DNA of 64,000 nt, taken from NCBI RefSeq assembly GCF_014202975.1, contig NZ_JACHHZ010000001.1:1302001-1366000 (forward strand). Reading direction: 5' to 3'. The notes under the pieces were generated by a model, which searched no databases, had not been told where the DNA came from, and saw only the letters and a program-made list of their open reading frames with translations. This DNA comes from Povalibacter uvarum (GTDB taxonomy: Bacteria; Pseudomonadota; Gammaproteobacteria; Steroidobacterales; Steroidobacteraceae). Made by a program: the position numbers and the translations under genes. Shown one piece after another: positions 44,050 through 55,868 of the stretch; the stretch's first letter is position 1; the number at the start of each line of letters is the position of its first letter.

Positions 44050-44739
44050 CTAGTAGATCTTCAAGCCACCGTAACGCTTGCGAATCCTCCGGGCGAGCGC
44101 CTGATAGCCGGCGAGGAAGCTCACACCAGCAGCTCCCACGAGCGCGAGTGGCCAGATCCACGCCGCGTTTCGTGAGCTCGTGAGAGGCTGCGTAGTGAGC
44201 CGAGGCTCCTCTTGATGTTCCTCAACGTCGGGAGGAATCGTCGCCTGGGTCGGCGCCGGTTCTGCAACTCTCGTTGTTTGCGCTGCTCGCAGTTCGGTCA
44301 GTTGCGCCTGCAAGGCCGCTGCCTCGCTCTTCAGCCGGAGAATTTCATCCGCAGCCTTCTTCTCCGCTGCCGCCACCGCCGCCTTCTGCCCACCCTGCAA
44401 CTCGCGCAATCGCGCAGCCGCCGGCATTTCAGCAGTCAAATAACTTGCGCCGACCCAGCCTTCGCGCCCGTCACTCAGTCGTACACGCACGTAGGTCCCG
44501 CTGGTTTCGATCTCCCCGATCGCATCACCTGTCTCGATGGTTGCAACCCGCGCGCTGGCGGAGTCAGGCTCAGCGTAGACGTTCAGGACGAGTTTGTCGG
44601 AGACGTAGCGTCGTGGGAGCGCCGCCGCTTGCGCGGCCGCGTCGGGCTGCGATTGGGCGGGGTCCTGAGCGACGGCGATGCCAGCGCCAGTGGCCAGTGC
44701 GCACGCAGTCAGCAGGAGGCAGCAGGTGTGATGCTTCAT
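44050..44739 (-). CDS. SH3-domain and coiled-coil membrane protein
   Basis: 229 aa from ATG at 44739. Signal peptide ends near AVAQD. An SH3b domain at about 43-105 (RRYVSDKLVLNVYAEPDSAS, GDAIGEIETSGTYVRVRL, GREGWVGASYL), a coiled coil at about 108-155 (KKAADEILRLKSEAAALQAQL), and a C-terminal membrane helix (WIWPLALVGAAGVSFLAGY). This matches the TIGR04211 SH3-and-anchor family, thought to bind cell wall. Tail-to-tail with the glycosidase-like gene, 1 nt apart. Confidence 0.9.
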   Translation of the reverse strand: MKHHTCCLLLTACALATGAGIAVAQDPAQSQPDAAAQAAALPRRYVSDKLVLNVYAEPDSASARVATIETGDAIGEIETSGTYVRVRLSDGREGWVGASYLTAEMPAAARLRELQGGQKAAVAAAEKKAADEILRLKSEAAALQAQLTELRAAQTTRVAEPAPTQATIPPDVEEHQEEPRLTTQPLTSSRNAAWIWPLALVGAAGVSFLAGYQALARRIRKRYGGLKIY

Positions 44740-44894
44740 GCCGAGGATGCTTTCAGAGTCCGGATGAGCGGGCAACCTGCCGTCCCGAAGCAACAGTCTC
44801 GCTAGCACTCAAGTGCCGCTGAAAGTCGGCTGCGAGAAGACAGATCCGACGGCAGTCGGACCGGGAATCGCGACAATCTCGTTGCACGGGAATA

Positions 44895-44984
44895 TGGCGG
44901 AAGGGGTGGGATTCGAACCCACGGTCCTCGTGAGAGGACGCCGGTTTTCAAGACCGGTGCATTCAACCGCTCTGCCACCCTTCC
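44895..44984 (-). tRNA. tRNA-Ser(TGA)
   Basis: A 90-nt class II tRNA with encoded CCA. On the minus strand it begins GGAAGGGTGGCAGAGCGGTT, the anticodon stem CCGGT/ACCGG encloses loop CTTGAAA (anticodon TGA), the long variable arm is GTCCTCTCACGAGGAC and the T arm GTGGGTTCGAATCCCAC. Confidence 0.97.
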
Positions 44985-45021
44985 GAGATCTGCATTCCGT
45001 GCTGGCGCTCTGATGGCGCCA

Positions 45022-45049
45022 GATGGACTCCCGCCTGCGCGGGAGTGAC
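45022..45049. repeat. half copy of the ATTCCCGCG-type repeat, copy F
   Basis: GATGGACTCCCGCCTGCGCG GGAGTGAC is a single palindromic half between tRNA-Ser and the Bax-inhibitor-like gene. Confidence 0.75.
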
Positions 45050-45278
45050 AGACGAAGCCCGCGGGCCGAGCAGGCCGCGGCGGGCGCGCATTGTCACTAT
45101 TCCTGACCGGCAGGACAAGCCGTAGCCATTGATTTTCCGGCGGTTAGCACCATTTTCCACAGGCGTGGACAGTGGGCCGCAAGCTGTTGTTAGAATGGCC
45201 GCCAAGTGGGCGTTGACGCGAACTCGCGACAGTGGCCGCGGTCGAAACGGTTCGGACAATCAGAGGAGATACGTTGCG

Positions 45279-45950
45279 ATGCAGACTTATCCGGCCAATG
45301 CCGCCAGTACCACGACACGTGGTTCGGCGCTGACGACCAACAAGGTTCTCCGAAACACCTACTTGCTGCTCGGTGCGACGCTGGCGTTCAGCGCGCTGAT
45401 GGCTGGCGTGTCCATGGCGTTGAACGTTCCGTTCATGGGCCTGTGGATGCTGCTGCCCTACTTCGGCATCCTGTTCGCGATCCACAAGACCCAGGACAGC
45501 GCCTGGGGCATCTTCTGGGTGTTCGCCCTCACCGGCTTCATGGGCCTGACCCTCGGCCCGATCCTGAATGCCTATCTGACCTTCCTGCCGAACGGCTCGC
45601 AGATCATCATGACCGCGCTCGGTGCGACGGCCGCGGTGTTCCTCGGCTTGTCCGCTTACGCAGTGAAGAGTGAGCGCGACTTCAGCTTCATGGGTGGCTT
45701 CCTGATGGTCGGCCTGATCGGCGCCTTCGTGCTCGGTCTCGTCGCCTTCTTCTTCGAGCTGTCCACGCTGTCGCTGGTGGTGTCCGGTCTCTTCGTCCTG
45801 CTGAGCAGCGGCCTGATCCTGTATCAGACCAGCCAGATCATCCACGGCGGCGAGACGAACTACATCCTGGCCACCGTGACGCTGTACGTGAGCATCTACA
45901 ACCTGTTCACGAGCCTGCTGCACCTGCTGGGTGCGGCGTCGGATGATTGA
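45279..45950 (+). CDS. Bax inhibitor-1/YccA family membrane protein
   Basis: 223 aa from ATG at 45279 with AGAGGAG upstream. Seven membrane helices after a 25-residue polar N-terminus; signatures YLLLGATLAFSALMAG, TGFMGLTLGPILNAYL and the C-terminal TVTLYVSIYNLFTSLLHLLG. YccA-like members interact with and restrain the FtsH protease. It is followed by a strong terminator shared with convergent serS. Confidence 0.95.
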   Translation: MQTYPANAASTTTRGSALTTNKVLRNTYLLLGATLAFSALMAGVSMALNVPFMGLWMLLPYFGILFAIHKTQDSAWGIFWVFALTGFMGLTLGPILNAYLTFLPNGSQIIMTALGATAAVFLGLSAYAVKSERDFSFMGGFLMVGLIGAFVLGLVAFFFELSTLSLVVSGLFVLLSSGLILYQTSQIIHGGETNYILATVTLYVSIYNLFTSLLHLLGAASDD

Positions 45951-45960
45951 AGTGAAAGAA

Positions 45961-45990
45961 GGGCTGGCTGACTGACCGGTCAGCTGGCTT
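45961..45990. repeat. CTAGC-like inverted repeat after the Bax-inhibitor gene
   Basis: GGGCTGGCTGACTGACCGGT then CAGCTGGCTT resembles the repeats abutting ureD, urtA, the response regulator and ureG. It begins 10 nt after the stop codon. Confidence 0.55.
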
Positions 45991-46002
45991 TCTGGCCAGA
46001 AC

Positions 46003-46035
46003 AAAAAGGGCGCTGCTTCCGCAGCGCCCTTTTTC
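46003..46035. terminator. bidirectional rho-independent terminator
   Basis: AAAAAGGGCGCTGC, loop TTCC, then GCAGCGCCCTTTTTC. A ten-pair GC-rich stem is flanked by A and T tracts, so it can serve both the Bax-inhibitor gene (+) and serS (-). Confidence 0.92.
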
Positions 46036-46088
46036 TTTGTGAGTCTCGTTGTGGGTCCGGCTAAGCCGGACCCACAGGTAGAACGGAG

Positions 46089-47408
<1,320 letters not shown>

Positions 47409-47450
47409 TTAAGAGACGGACGTGAGACAGGGATAGCCGGCAGGCGCCAT

Positions 47451-48761
47451 TCACTGGCCGGAGTCCGTTGAGCCCTTCTTTCTGCGGCGTTCCAGGGCTT
47501 CAGCGATCTTTATCTCTAGGCCGCGGGGGACTGGGCGGTAGTATTGCGCCGGTTCCATTTCGTCCGGGAAGTACCTCTCGCCGGCTGCGTAGGCGTCGGG
47601 CTCGTTATGGGCGTAACGGTAGTTCTTGCCGTAGCCGAGTTCTTTCATCAGCCGGGTCGGTGCGTTGCGCAGATGCAGCGGCACGTCGAGGGAGCCGCGG
47701 CGTTTCGCGTCTTCCATGGCCTCGCCGAATGCGACGTAGACGGCATTGCTCTTGGCCGTACAGGCCATGAAGACGACGGCCTGGGCGATCGCGAGCTCGC
47801 CCTCGGGACTGCCGAGACGTTCGTAAACCTCGCACGCTTCCAGCGCCATAGTGAGTGTGCGGGGATCCGCGTTGCCGATGTCTTCGGATGCCATCCGAAG
47901 AACGCGTCGCGCGATGTAACGCGGATCGCAGCCGCCATCCAGCATGCGGCACAGCCAGTACAACGCTGCGTCCGGATCGGAGCCGCGGACTGATTTGTGC
48001 AGCGCCGATATCTGGTCGTAGAAGGCTTCGCCCTGCTTGTCGAAGCGGCGCAACCCGCCTGCGGCGACTTCGTTGGCGATAGCTTCCGTGAGGTGCGGCG
48101 GTTCGGTTGCTCCCGCGAGATCGATCGCGAGCTCGAGCATGTTCAGGGCGCGCCTTGCGTCGCCGTCCGCTGCGGTCGCCATCAGCTGCAGCGCGTTCTC
48201 ATCGACCGCGAGATCGGATTGCTGCAGCTTCAGCGCACGATCGAGCACGCCTCGCAGATCCTGCGCGGTCAGCGAACGAAGGACGTACACGCGTGCGCGC
48301 GATAACAATGCGTTGTTCAACTCGAACGACGGGTTCTCCGTCGTGGCACCGACGAAGACGAGCGTGCCGTCCTCGACCCATGGCAGAAAAGCATCCTGCT
48401 GGGCCTTGTTGAAACGATGGACTTCGTCGAGGAACAGGACGGTTCTGCGGCCAGATTCGCGTCGCGCTTCGGCGGCCTGTTCGGCAGCGGCGCGGATGTC
48501 CTTGACGCCCGCCATGACGGCGGACAGCGCGATGAAGTTCGCGCTGCAACGAAGCGCAACGAGTCGCGCAAGCGTCGTCTTGCCCGTTCCCGGCGGACCC
48601 CAGAGGATCATCGAATGCAGGTGCCCACCTTCGAGCATGCGACGCAACGGCTTGCCCGGACCGAGCAGATGCGCCTGTCCGACATACTCATCGATCGTCG
48701 CCGGCCGCATCCGGTCGGCAAGCGGTCGAGGATCAGTCGCTGGTGGTAGCTGCGCGGCCAC
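47451..48761 (-). CDS. rarA: replication-associated recombination protein A (RarA/MgsA)
   Basis: 436 aa from GTG at 48761, preferred because GGGTGGG lies just upstream; ATG at 48773 is the alternative. AAA+ ATPase related to clamp loaders: RMRPATIDEYVGQAHLLGPGKPL, Walker A GPPGTGKTTLARL, Walker B LFLDEVHRFNKAQQDAFLPWVE, sensor VGATTENPSFELN, and the RarA tetramerisation domain. Acts at stalled forks. It overlaps the VanZ-family gene by 29 nt. Confidence 0.97.
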   Translation of the reverse strand: MAAQLPPATDPRPLADRMRPATIDEYVGQAHLLGPGKPLRRMLEGGHLHSMILWGPPGTGKTTLARLVALRCSANFIALSAVMAGVKDIRAAAEQAAEARRESGRRTVLFLDEVHRFNKAQQDAFLPWVEDGTLVFVGATTENPSFELNNALLSRARVYVLRSLTAQDLRGVLDRALKLQQSDLAVDENALQLMATAADGDARRALNMLELAIDLAGATEPPHLTEAIANEVAAGGLRRFDKQGEAFYDQISALHKSVRGSDPDAALYWLCRMLDGGCDPRYIARRVLRMASEDIGNADPRTLTMALEACEVYERLGSPEGELAIAQAVVFMACTAKSNAVYVAFGEAMEDAKRRGSLDVPLHLRNAPTRLMKELGYGKNYRYAHNEPDAYAAGERYFPDEMEPAQYYRPVPRGLEIKIAEALERRRKKGSTDSGQ

Positions 48762-49134
48762 GAGCCCACCCATCGATCCATTGCGCCCAGCCGCCGAGGC
48801 CGAGCAGCGAAAGCGTCAAACCAATGCCGACGCCGATCGAATTCGCGATGACATCGCGAACGTCGGCAGTGCGACCGAGGTGCATTGCTCCTTGCGCCAG
48901 CTCGATCGCTACGCCCAAGAGCAGCAGCGCCACCGCAATCAACGTGTAGCGAGAGCGTGGGTAGAGTCCTGCGAACCAGATCATGAGAAATGCATACAGC
49001 GCAGCGTGCTCGATCTTATCGCTGACGTGGGTAACCGGCAGGTTCTTGCCCGGCAACAGACACACCACGATCGCGATGATGATCCACGCCCAACCGAAAA
49101 CGAGCCACCAGCGCGGGTGCCTGACCGGCAGCAT
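48733..49134 (-). CDS. VanZ-like family membrane protein
   Basis: 133 aa from ATG at 49134, sharing a base with the lolA stop (TGATG). Four membrane helices; VSDKIEHAALYAFLMIWFAGL and VAIELAQ...GRTADVRDVIANSIGVGIG are the VanZ signature. Function of such stand-alone proteins is unknown, perhaps envelope-related. Translationally coupled to lolA and rarA. Confidence 0.92.
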   Translation of the reverse strand: MLPVRHPRWWLVFGWAWIIIAIVVCLLPGKNLPVTHVSDKIEHAALYAFLMIWFAGLYPRSRYTLIAVALLLLGVAIELAQGAMHLGRTADVRDVIANSIGVGIGLTLSLLGLGGWAQWIDGWARGRAATTSD

Positions 49135-49805
49135 CAAGGTTTTCCTGGAGCAGCAGCGTCGGATGCATCGCCGATCACGTCGGCGCCGGGAGGCACTTTG
49201 AACGTGAAGCGCGATGGGTCGAGCGGCGCATTCTTCTCGACGTCGCTGAATTCGAGCGTCGTGATCTGACCGAGCTTGTCCGCCAGCTGCATGAACTTCA
49301 GCACCTCACCGGAGAAACCGAGCCGCACCCACTTGAAGTCGGTGTCGTTGCGCTTCGGTTCCATCATGACCCACTGCGCCATCGTGTCCTGCGAAGTTTT
49401 TGTGACCGTGAAGTTGTCCGCGAGTTTCCCTTCGCCGCTCAGAAGCATCGCCGGCGTCGCCGACAACGAGTCCGTGAGACGGCGAACGGTGACCTGCTCG
49501 AGATCCGGATCGTAGAGCCAGATGCGCGAGCCGTCGGAGACGATGAGCTGCTCGTGCGGTTCCTTGTAATCCCAGCGAAAGCGGTTCGGCCGGCGAATGG
49601 CCAGCATGCCGCTCGACTGATCCGTCACCTGCCCCTTGCTGTCCGTGAGCGTCTGCTTGAACTGCGCTTCGAGACTCTGCAGGTTGCCGAGCAGCTTCTC
49701 GACGCGTTGATACGCTTCGGCGTTGTCGGCTGCGAACGCGCCGAACGAAACGAGAGTCAGCAGCAGCGCGCCGGCTGCGCGCCTTGCGGCGGTATGAAAC
49801 TTCAT
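49134..49805 (-). CDS. lolA: outer-membrane lipoprotein carrier protein LolA
   Basis: 223 aa with signal peptide MKFHTAARRAAGALLLTLVS (ends AFA). Half-barrel fold: LGNLQSLEAQFKQTLTDSKG, GMLAIRRPNRFRWDYKEPHEQLIVSDG, IWLYDPDLEQVTVR. It ferries lipoproteins across the periplasm from LolCDE to LolB. Directly follows ftsK by 7 nt, the standard gammaproteobacterial order. Confidence 0.97.
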   Translation of the reverse strand: MKFHTAARRAAGALLLTLVSFGAFAADNAEAYQRVEKLLGNLQSLEAQFKQTLTDSKGQVTDQSSGMLAIRRPNRFRWDYKEPHEQLIVSDGSRIWLYDPDLEQVTVRRLTDSLSATPAMLLSGEGKLADNFTVTKTSQDTMAQWVMMEPKRNDTDFKWVRLGFSGEVLKFMQLADKLGQITTLEFSDVEKNAPLDPSRFTFKVPPGADVIGDASDAAAPGKP

Positions 49806-49812
49806 GGAGTAC

Positions 49813-52149
49813 CTATTCGGCGTCAGGCGGTGCGGGCGCGAGCACTTCGCGCGATCCGTTCGACTGCAGCGGACCAACGAGACCGGCCGCTTCCATCGTC
49901 TCGATCATGCGAGCCGCGCGGTTGTAGCCGATCTTCAGGCGGCGCTGGACGCCCGAGATGGACGCCTTGCGGCTCTCGAGCACGATGCGTACCGCCTGGT
50001 CGTAGAGCGGATCCTGCTCGCCGTCGCCACCCTCGCCGCCTTCGCCACCCTCGGATTCGCCGGGAAGACCCGGAATCGGGGTGCTCGGACCATCGAGAAT
50101 TTCCTGGACGTAGGCGGGCGGGCCCGAGCCCTTCAGGCCACCGACGACGCGATGCACTTCCGCGTCAGAAACGAATGCGCCGTGAACACGAACCGGCACT
50201 GAAGTACCCGGCTGCAGGAACAGCATGTCGCCGTGACCCAGCAGCTGCTCCGCGCCCATCTGATCGAGAATCGTGCGCGAGTCGACCTTCGCCGACACCT
50301 GGAACGCGATTCGCGTCGGGATGTTGGCTTTGATGAGACCCGTGATCACGTCGACCGACGGACGCTGCGTCGCGAGGATCAGGTGAATGCCCGAAGCACG
50401 CGCCTTCTGCGCGAGACGCGCGATCAACTCTTCCACCTTCTTGCCGACGATCATCATCATGTCGGCCAGCTCGTCGACGATCACGACGATGAACGGCAGC
50501 GGCTCGAGCATCGGAATGTCTTCCGGATTGCCCTCGGGGCCGAGATGCTTCATGAGCAACGGATCGCGGATCGGCCGGCCGGCCTCCTGCTCTTCCTTGA
50601 TCTTGCGATTGAAGCCCGCGAGGTTACGGACGCCGAGCGCAGCCATCAGCTGATAACGCCGTTCCATCTCGGCCACACACCAGCGCAGCGCGTTGGCGGC
50701 TTCCTTCATGTCCGTCACGACCGGCGCGAGCAGATGCGGAATGCCTTCGTACACCGACAGTTCCAGCATCTTCGGATCGATCATGATCATGCGGACATGC
50801 TCGGCCGTTGCTTTGTAGAGCAGCGACAGCACCATCGCATTGACCGCGGTCGATTTACCCGAACCCGTCGTACCCCCGACCAGCAGGTGCGGCATGCGGG
50901 CGAGGTCCGCGACAACCGGCAAGCCGGCGATGTCCTTGCCCAGCACGAGCGCGAGCGACGACGTCATTTCGTCGTACGTCTTCGACTTGATGATCTCGCC
51001 GAGTGTCACGAGCTCGCGCTTCTCATTCGGAATTTCGAGACCGACGGTCGACTTGCCCGGAATGACTTCGACCACGCGCACACTGATCGCGGACAGCGCG
51101 CGCGCAAGGTCCTTCGCGAGATTGCTGATCTGGCTGACCTTCACGCCGGGCGCCAGACGCAGCTCGAATCGTGTGATGACCGGACCGGGGTGAACCTCGA
51201 CCACTTCCGCTTCGACGCCGAAATCACGCAGCTTGAGCTCGACGAGGCGGGACATCGCTTCGAGGGCTTCAGCCGAGTAGCCGACGATCTGCGGCGGCGG
51301 ATCGTCGAGCAGCGACAGCGGCGGTAGTTCCTTCGAGGTCGGCTTGTCGAAGAGCGCAACCTGGCGCTCCTTCTCGACGCGCTCGCTCTTCTCGACCTTC
51401 GGCACGACGGGTTCGATCTTGGGCGGCGGACGCGCGGCGACGCGCTTCTGCTCTTCGCGGATCACCTCGGAGCGCGCTTCCTTCACTTCGCGGCCCTGTT
51501 TGATCTCGCGCGCGGTGGTGATCTTGCCGGTGGCCCATTCGATCAGCTTGAGGGTCGCGCGACCGGTGCGATCCATGATCTCGATCCAGGACACGCCGGC
51601 GAACAGCGAAACACCCGCAAGCCACAGCGCGAGCAACAGCAGCGTTGCGCCGAGGAAGCTCAGGCTGTGCTCGAGTCCGCGGCCAGCGAACTCACCGAGC
51701 ACGCCTCCCGCCGAGTTCGGATAGTCATTCGCGTTGAAATGCAGGCTGGCGAGGCCGCAGCTGGTGACGAGCGTGAGGATGAAGCCGCTGATACGAAACG
51801 CGAGCGTTGCCCGCGACTGCGCGTCTTCCTTGCCCCGCTCCTGGTAGAGCAGCCAGCCGGCAAAGCCGATCATGATGGGGAACAGGAACGACGGGGCGCC
51901 GAACAGCATGACCAGCAAGCCCGACAGATGCGCACCGAAGGGACCGATGACGTTCGAGATCGGGCCCGGCTCACCGGTTGTCGCAAAGGAAGGATCGTTG
52001 CGGTCGTAGCTCAGGAGCGCCGCAAGGACGATGAGCGCGAGCGCGCCGAACACCCAGAGCGCGCCTTCGCGCAACGACCGGATGACCGTCGAACCGAGCC
52101 GCATGCCGTTGCGCGCATTGCCCCCGCGAGTTGGTGCTGAACTTGCCAA
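49813..52149 (-). CDS. ftsK: DNA translocase FtsK
   Basis: 778 aa, at the short end for FtsK. Start TTG at 52149, supported by GAGG five nt upstream; ATG further in is the alternative. Four membrane helices in residues 25-190, a short charged linker, then the motor: Walker [44 protein letters not shown], Walker [15 protein letters not shown], and a C-terminal gamma domain ([21 protein letters not shown]) that reads KOPS sites. A Gly/Glu run ([14 protein letters not shown]) links motor and gamma. Coordinates chromosome dimer resolution with division. Confidence 0.97.
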   Translation of the reverse strand: MASSAPTRGGNARNGMRLGSTVIRSLREGALWVFGALALIVLAALLSYDRNDPSFATTGEPGPISNVIGPFGAHLSGLLVMLFGAPSFLFPIMIGFAGWLLYQERGKEDAQSRATLAFRISGFILTLVTSCGLASLHFNANDYPNSAGGVLGEFAGRGLEHSLSFLGATLLLLALWLAGVSLFAGVSWIEIMDRTGRATLKLIEWATGKITTAREIKQGREVKEARSEVIREEQKRVAARPPPKIEPVVPKVEKSERVEKERQVALFDKPTSKELPPLSLLDDPPPQIVGYSAEALEAMSRLVELKLRDFGVEAEVVEVHPGPVITRFELRLAPGVKVSQISNLAKDLARALSAISVRVVEVIPGKSTVGLEIPNEKRELVTLGEIIKSKTYDEMTSSLALVLGKDIAGLPVVADLARMPHLLVGGTTGSGKSTAVNAMVLSLLYKATAEHVRMIMIDPKMLELSVYEGIPHLLAPVVTDMKEAANALRWCVAEMERRYQLMAALGVRNLAGFNRKIKEEQEAGRPIRDPLLMKHLGPEGNPEDIPMLEPLPFIVVIVDELADMMMIVGKKVEELIARLAQKARASGIHLILATQRPSVDVITGLIKANIPTRIAFQVSAKVDSRTILDQMGAEQLLGHGDMLFLQPGTSVPVRVHGAFVSDAEVHRVVGGLKGSGPPAYVQEILDGPSTPIPGLPGESEGGEGGEGGDGEQDPLYDQAVRIVLESRKASISGVQRRLKIGYNRAARMIETMEAAGLVGPLQSNGSREVLAPAPPDAE

Positions 52150-52405
52150 AACCCTCGATACCTCATGCGCGCTTCAAGCGCGCCAATCGTCCAGGAAATA
52201 TACAGGTAACAGGTTGATACTTATAGAACTGCCGGACGCTGTCAGGGAATTCCCGCGCTCGGTGCCAGTGGAACTTCACTGATGCCCGCAACTGCCCGAT
52301 CGTTCTGATTGAAGCAGTCTATTTTGCCGCCAAGTAGTCCATTCCTTACCATTGCTTCCTTGCGGTCGCGTCCCTCGCGCCGTTCGAACTCAACGAGGTA
52401 GATGA

Positions 52406-53377
<972 letters not shown>

Positions 53378-53383
53378 GGCGGC

Positions 53384-54520
53384 GTGCGAACGCGGTTCCT
53401 GAATTCCATCGACCGCGTTTCACCGGCGCAATGGAACGCGCTCGATCCCACCGAGCACCCATTCCTGCGCCACGAGTTCATCGCGGCGCTGGAATCGGCG
53501 CATTGCGTCGGCGCCGCGACGGGTTGGTCGCCGCACCACCTGCTGATCGAAGACGATGCCGGACAGTTGCTGGGCGCCGCGCCCGGCTACCTGAAGACTC
53601 ATTCGTGGGGTGAGTTCGTTTTCGACTGGAGCTGGGCACGCGCTTACAACGAAGCCGGACTGGACTACTACCCGAAGCTCGTCAGCATGACGCCCTTCAC
53701 TCCCGCCGGCGCGCCTCACTTGCTGGTCAAGGCGGGAGCGGACGAACAAGCCGTCCGCGATCGGCTGGTTCGTGGGCTTCTCGATACGGCACGTGACCAG
53801 AAGCTGTCGTCGGTGCACGTGCTGTTCATCGCCGAGACCGATCGCCGATCGCTCACCGAGGCCGGATTTCTCTGGCGCCAGGACTGCCAGTTTCACTGGC
53901 ACAACCGGGGTTACACGACGTTCGACGATTTCCTGGCGACTTTCCGCGCCGAGAAGCGCAAGAAAGCCCTTCGGGAGCGCCGTCGTGTGCGCGAAGGTGG
54001 GGTCACCTACCGCACGTTGTCCGGTCGCGAGATGACAGATGAGCTGTGGGAGGTGGCATTCGCCTTCTCCGCCCGAACGTTCGCGCTGCACGGCCACGAG
54101 CACTATCTGAACGTCGCGTTCTTCAAGCAGCTTTCGCGTTCTTTGCCGGATGCGGTGATGGTGAAGCTCGCGATGCTGCAGGACCATCCGATCGCGGCCG
54201 CGATCTTCTTCAAGAGCCGCGACACGCTCTATGGCCGCTACTGGGGCGCCGCCGCGAATTTCGATTCGCTGCATTTCGAGACGTGCTACTTCCAGGGCAT
54301 CGAGTACTGCATCGAGCACGGCTTGCAGCATTTCGAACCGGGAACCCAGGGTGAACACAAGGTCGCCCGGGGATTCGAACCCGAGACGACATGGTCGGGG
54401 CACTGGATTGCCGACAGCCGCTTCCGGCGCGCAATCGATCAGTACCTCTCGCAGGAACGGACGGCGGTCGATCAGTACGCGCAGAGCGTTCGGGATCATG
54501 TGCCGTTCCGGAGGGAGTGA
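53384..54520 (+). CDS. GNAT-fold acyltransferase (DUF482/peptidogalycan biosynthesis-like)
   Basis: 378 aa, GTG start at 53384 just after trxB. TEHPFLRHEFIAALESAHCVGAATGWSP, GYLKTHSWGEFVFDWSWARAY, RRGYTTFDDFLATFRAEKRK-like HNRGYTTFDDFLATF and HFEPGTQGEHKVARGFEP match the COG3146 family, which has two GNAT-like domains like FemX enzymes. Role unknown; likely transfer of an acyl or aminoacyl group. An intergenic repeat follows. Confidence 0.9.
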   Translation: MRTRFLNSIDRVSPAQWNALDPTEHPFLRHEFIAALESAHCVGAATGWSPHHLLIEDDAGQLLGAAPGYLKTHSWGEFVFDWSWARAYNEAGLDYYPKLVSMTPFTPAGAPHLLVKAGADEQAVRDRLVRGLLDTARDQKLSSVHVLFIAETDRRSLTEAGFLWRQDCQFHWHNRGYTTFDDFLATFRAEKRKKALRERRRVREGGVTYRTLSGREMTDELWEVAFAFSARTFALHGHEHYLNVAFFKQLSRSLPDAVMVKLAMLQDHPIAAAIFFKSRDTLYGRYWGAAANFDSLHFETCYFQGIEYCIEHGLQHFEPGTQGEHKVARGFEPETTWSGHWIADSRFRRAIDQYLSQERTAVDQYAQSVRDHVPFRRE

Positions 54521-54531
54521 CGGGCCCTTCG

Positions 54532-54608
54532 CGTCATTCCCGCGAACGCGGGAATCCATGTCTCGCCGCTTCCGGACAGGATGGATCCCCGCTTTCGCGG
54601 GGATGACG
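54532..54608. repeat. paired inverted repeat of the ATTCCCGCG type, copy G
   Basis: CGTCATTCCCGCGAACGCGG and GGATCCCCGCTTTCGCGGGG are facing halves about 25 nt apart, starting 11 nt after the acyltransferase stop and ending about 80 nt before aat. Confidence 0.88.
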
Positions 54609-54687
54609 AAGCGGGTGACGAGACAACTGCCCCTCGCCTTCCCGTGTACACTCAACCCACTACAGCAGCTTCCGAACGGAGTTCATC

Positions 54688-55383
54688 GTGAGAGGCTCCA
54701 TCGTATGGCTTTCGGAGCGGGACTCGCCGGATACCTTTCCGCCGGTCGACAATGCCTTGCGCGAGCCCGACGGCCTGCTGGCCGCGGGCGGTGACCTTTC
54801 ACCCACTCGCCTGATCGCCGCCTATCGGCGCGGCATCTTTCCCTGGTACTCGCAGGGCCAGCCGATCCTCTGGTGGTGTCCCGATCCCCGAGCCGTTCTG
54901 TTCCCGGCTGAGTTCAAGCTGTCGCGGAGCCTCGCCAAGACCCTGCGCAACAAAGGCTTCGAGACGCGGCTCGATTCCGACTTCACCCAGGTCATCCAAT
55001 CCTGCGGCAGCAGCGCCATCCGGCCGGGCGGCACGTGGCTGTCACCGGAAATGCAGGCCGCTTACCAGTCGATGCACGAGCTGGGATACGCGCACTCGGT
55101 GGAGACCTGGTACGAGGGCCGTTTGGTGGGCGGCCTGTACGGAGTCGCGATCGGACGCGTCTTCTTCGGCGAATCGATGTTCAGCACCGAGCGCGACGCC
55201 TCCAAGGTGGCGCTGAGCCGGCTGTGCAGCGAGCTGGCGGAGCGCGATTTCCACATGATCGACTGCCAGATGGCCACCCCCCACCTGATGAGTCTCGGTG
55301 CACAGCTCATCCCTCGCACGCATTTCATCCGCCAACTCTCTGAACACACAGTCGGCGGTGCCGCGCCCGTGCGCTGGGCCTGA
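54688..55383 (+). CDS. aat: leucyl/phenylalanyl-tRNA-protein transferase
   Basis: 231 aa from GTG at 54688. FPPVDNALREPDGLLAAGGDLSPTRLIAAYRRGIFPWYS, PILWWCPDPRAVLFP, GGTWLSPEMQAAYQSMHELG, VGGLYGVAIGRVFFGESMFS and IDCQMATPHLMSLGA are full family signatures. It adds Leu or Phe to proteins with N-terminal Arg or Lys, feeding them to ClpS-ClpA, whose genes lie close by. The arginyltransferase gene often found between aat and infA is absent. Confidence 0.98.
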   Translation: MRGSIVWLSERDSPDTFPPVDNALREPDGLLAAGGDLSPTRLIAAYRRGIFPWYSQGQPILWWCPDPRAVLFPAEFKLSRSLAKTLRNKGFETRLDSDFTQVIQSCGSSAIRPGGTWLSPEMQAAYQSMHELGYAHSVETWYEGRLVGGLYGVAIGRVFFGESMFSTERDASKVALSRLCSELAERDFHMIDCQMATPHLMSLGAQLIPRTHFIRQLSEHTVGGAAPVRWA

Positions 55384-55575
55384 AGTTGAGAAACGCCGCC
55401 GCGCCCACATTGTCGTTGGGCCGGCGCAACGACACCCGGTATACCCGCCAGCCCGCTTCGTAGGCGCTTGCCCCGCACCGAGTCCGCCGCTGTGGCTTCG
55501 TTGCAATGGGATCAGCGTTTATGCACAATTCGCGCGCTTCCGGGCCAGCCCCGGGTAATTTTCATAAGAGAGTGC

Positions 55576-55794
55576 ATGGCAAAAGAGGATGCAATTCAGA
55601 TGGAAGGTCGTGTCATCGACACGCTTCCCAACACGACCTTTCGCGTGCAGCTCACGAACGGCCACACGGTGACGGCGCACATCTCGGGAAAGATGCGCAA
55701 GAACTACATCCGTATCCTGACGGGCGACCAGGTCACGGTAGAGCTCACGCCCTACGACCTGACCAAGGGCCGCATCGTCTATCGCGGCAAGTAA
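55576..55794 (+). CDS. infA: translation initiation factor IF-1
   Basis: 72 aa, exact family length. [53 protein letters not shown] and GRIVYR are canonical. OB-fold protein binding the ribosomal A site. A strong terminator follows. Confidence 0.99.
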   Translation: MAKEDAIQMEGRVIDTLPNTTFRVQLTNGHTVTAHISGKMRKNYIRILTGDQVTVELTPYDLTKGRIVYRGK

Positions 55795-55811
55795 AGCCAG
55801 AACCAGAAAAC

Positions 55812-55838
55812 AAAAAGGCCGGCAATGCCGGCCTTTTT
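55812..55838. terminator. bidirectional rho-independent terminator after infA
   Basis: AAAAAGGCCGGC, loop AAT, GCCGGCCTTTTT. Flanking A and T tracts let it serve infA (+) and clpA (-). Confidence 0.92.
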
Positions 55839-55868
55839 CGTTTCTGACGGTCAACCGTCAATTTTCTA

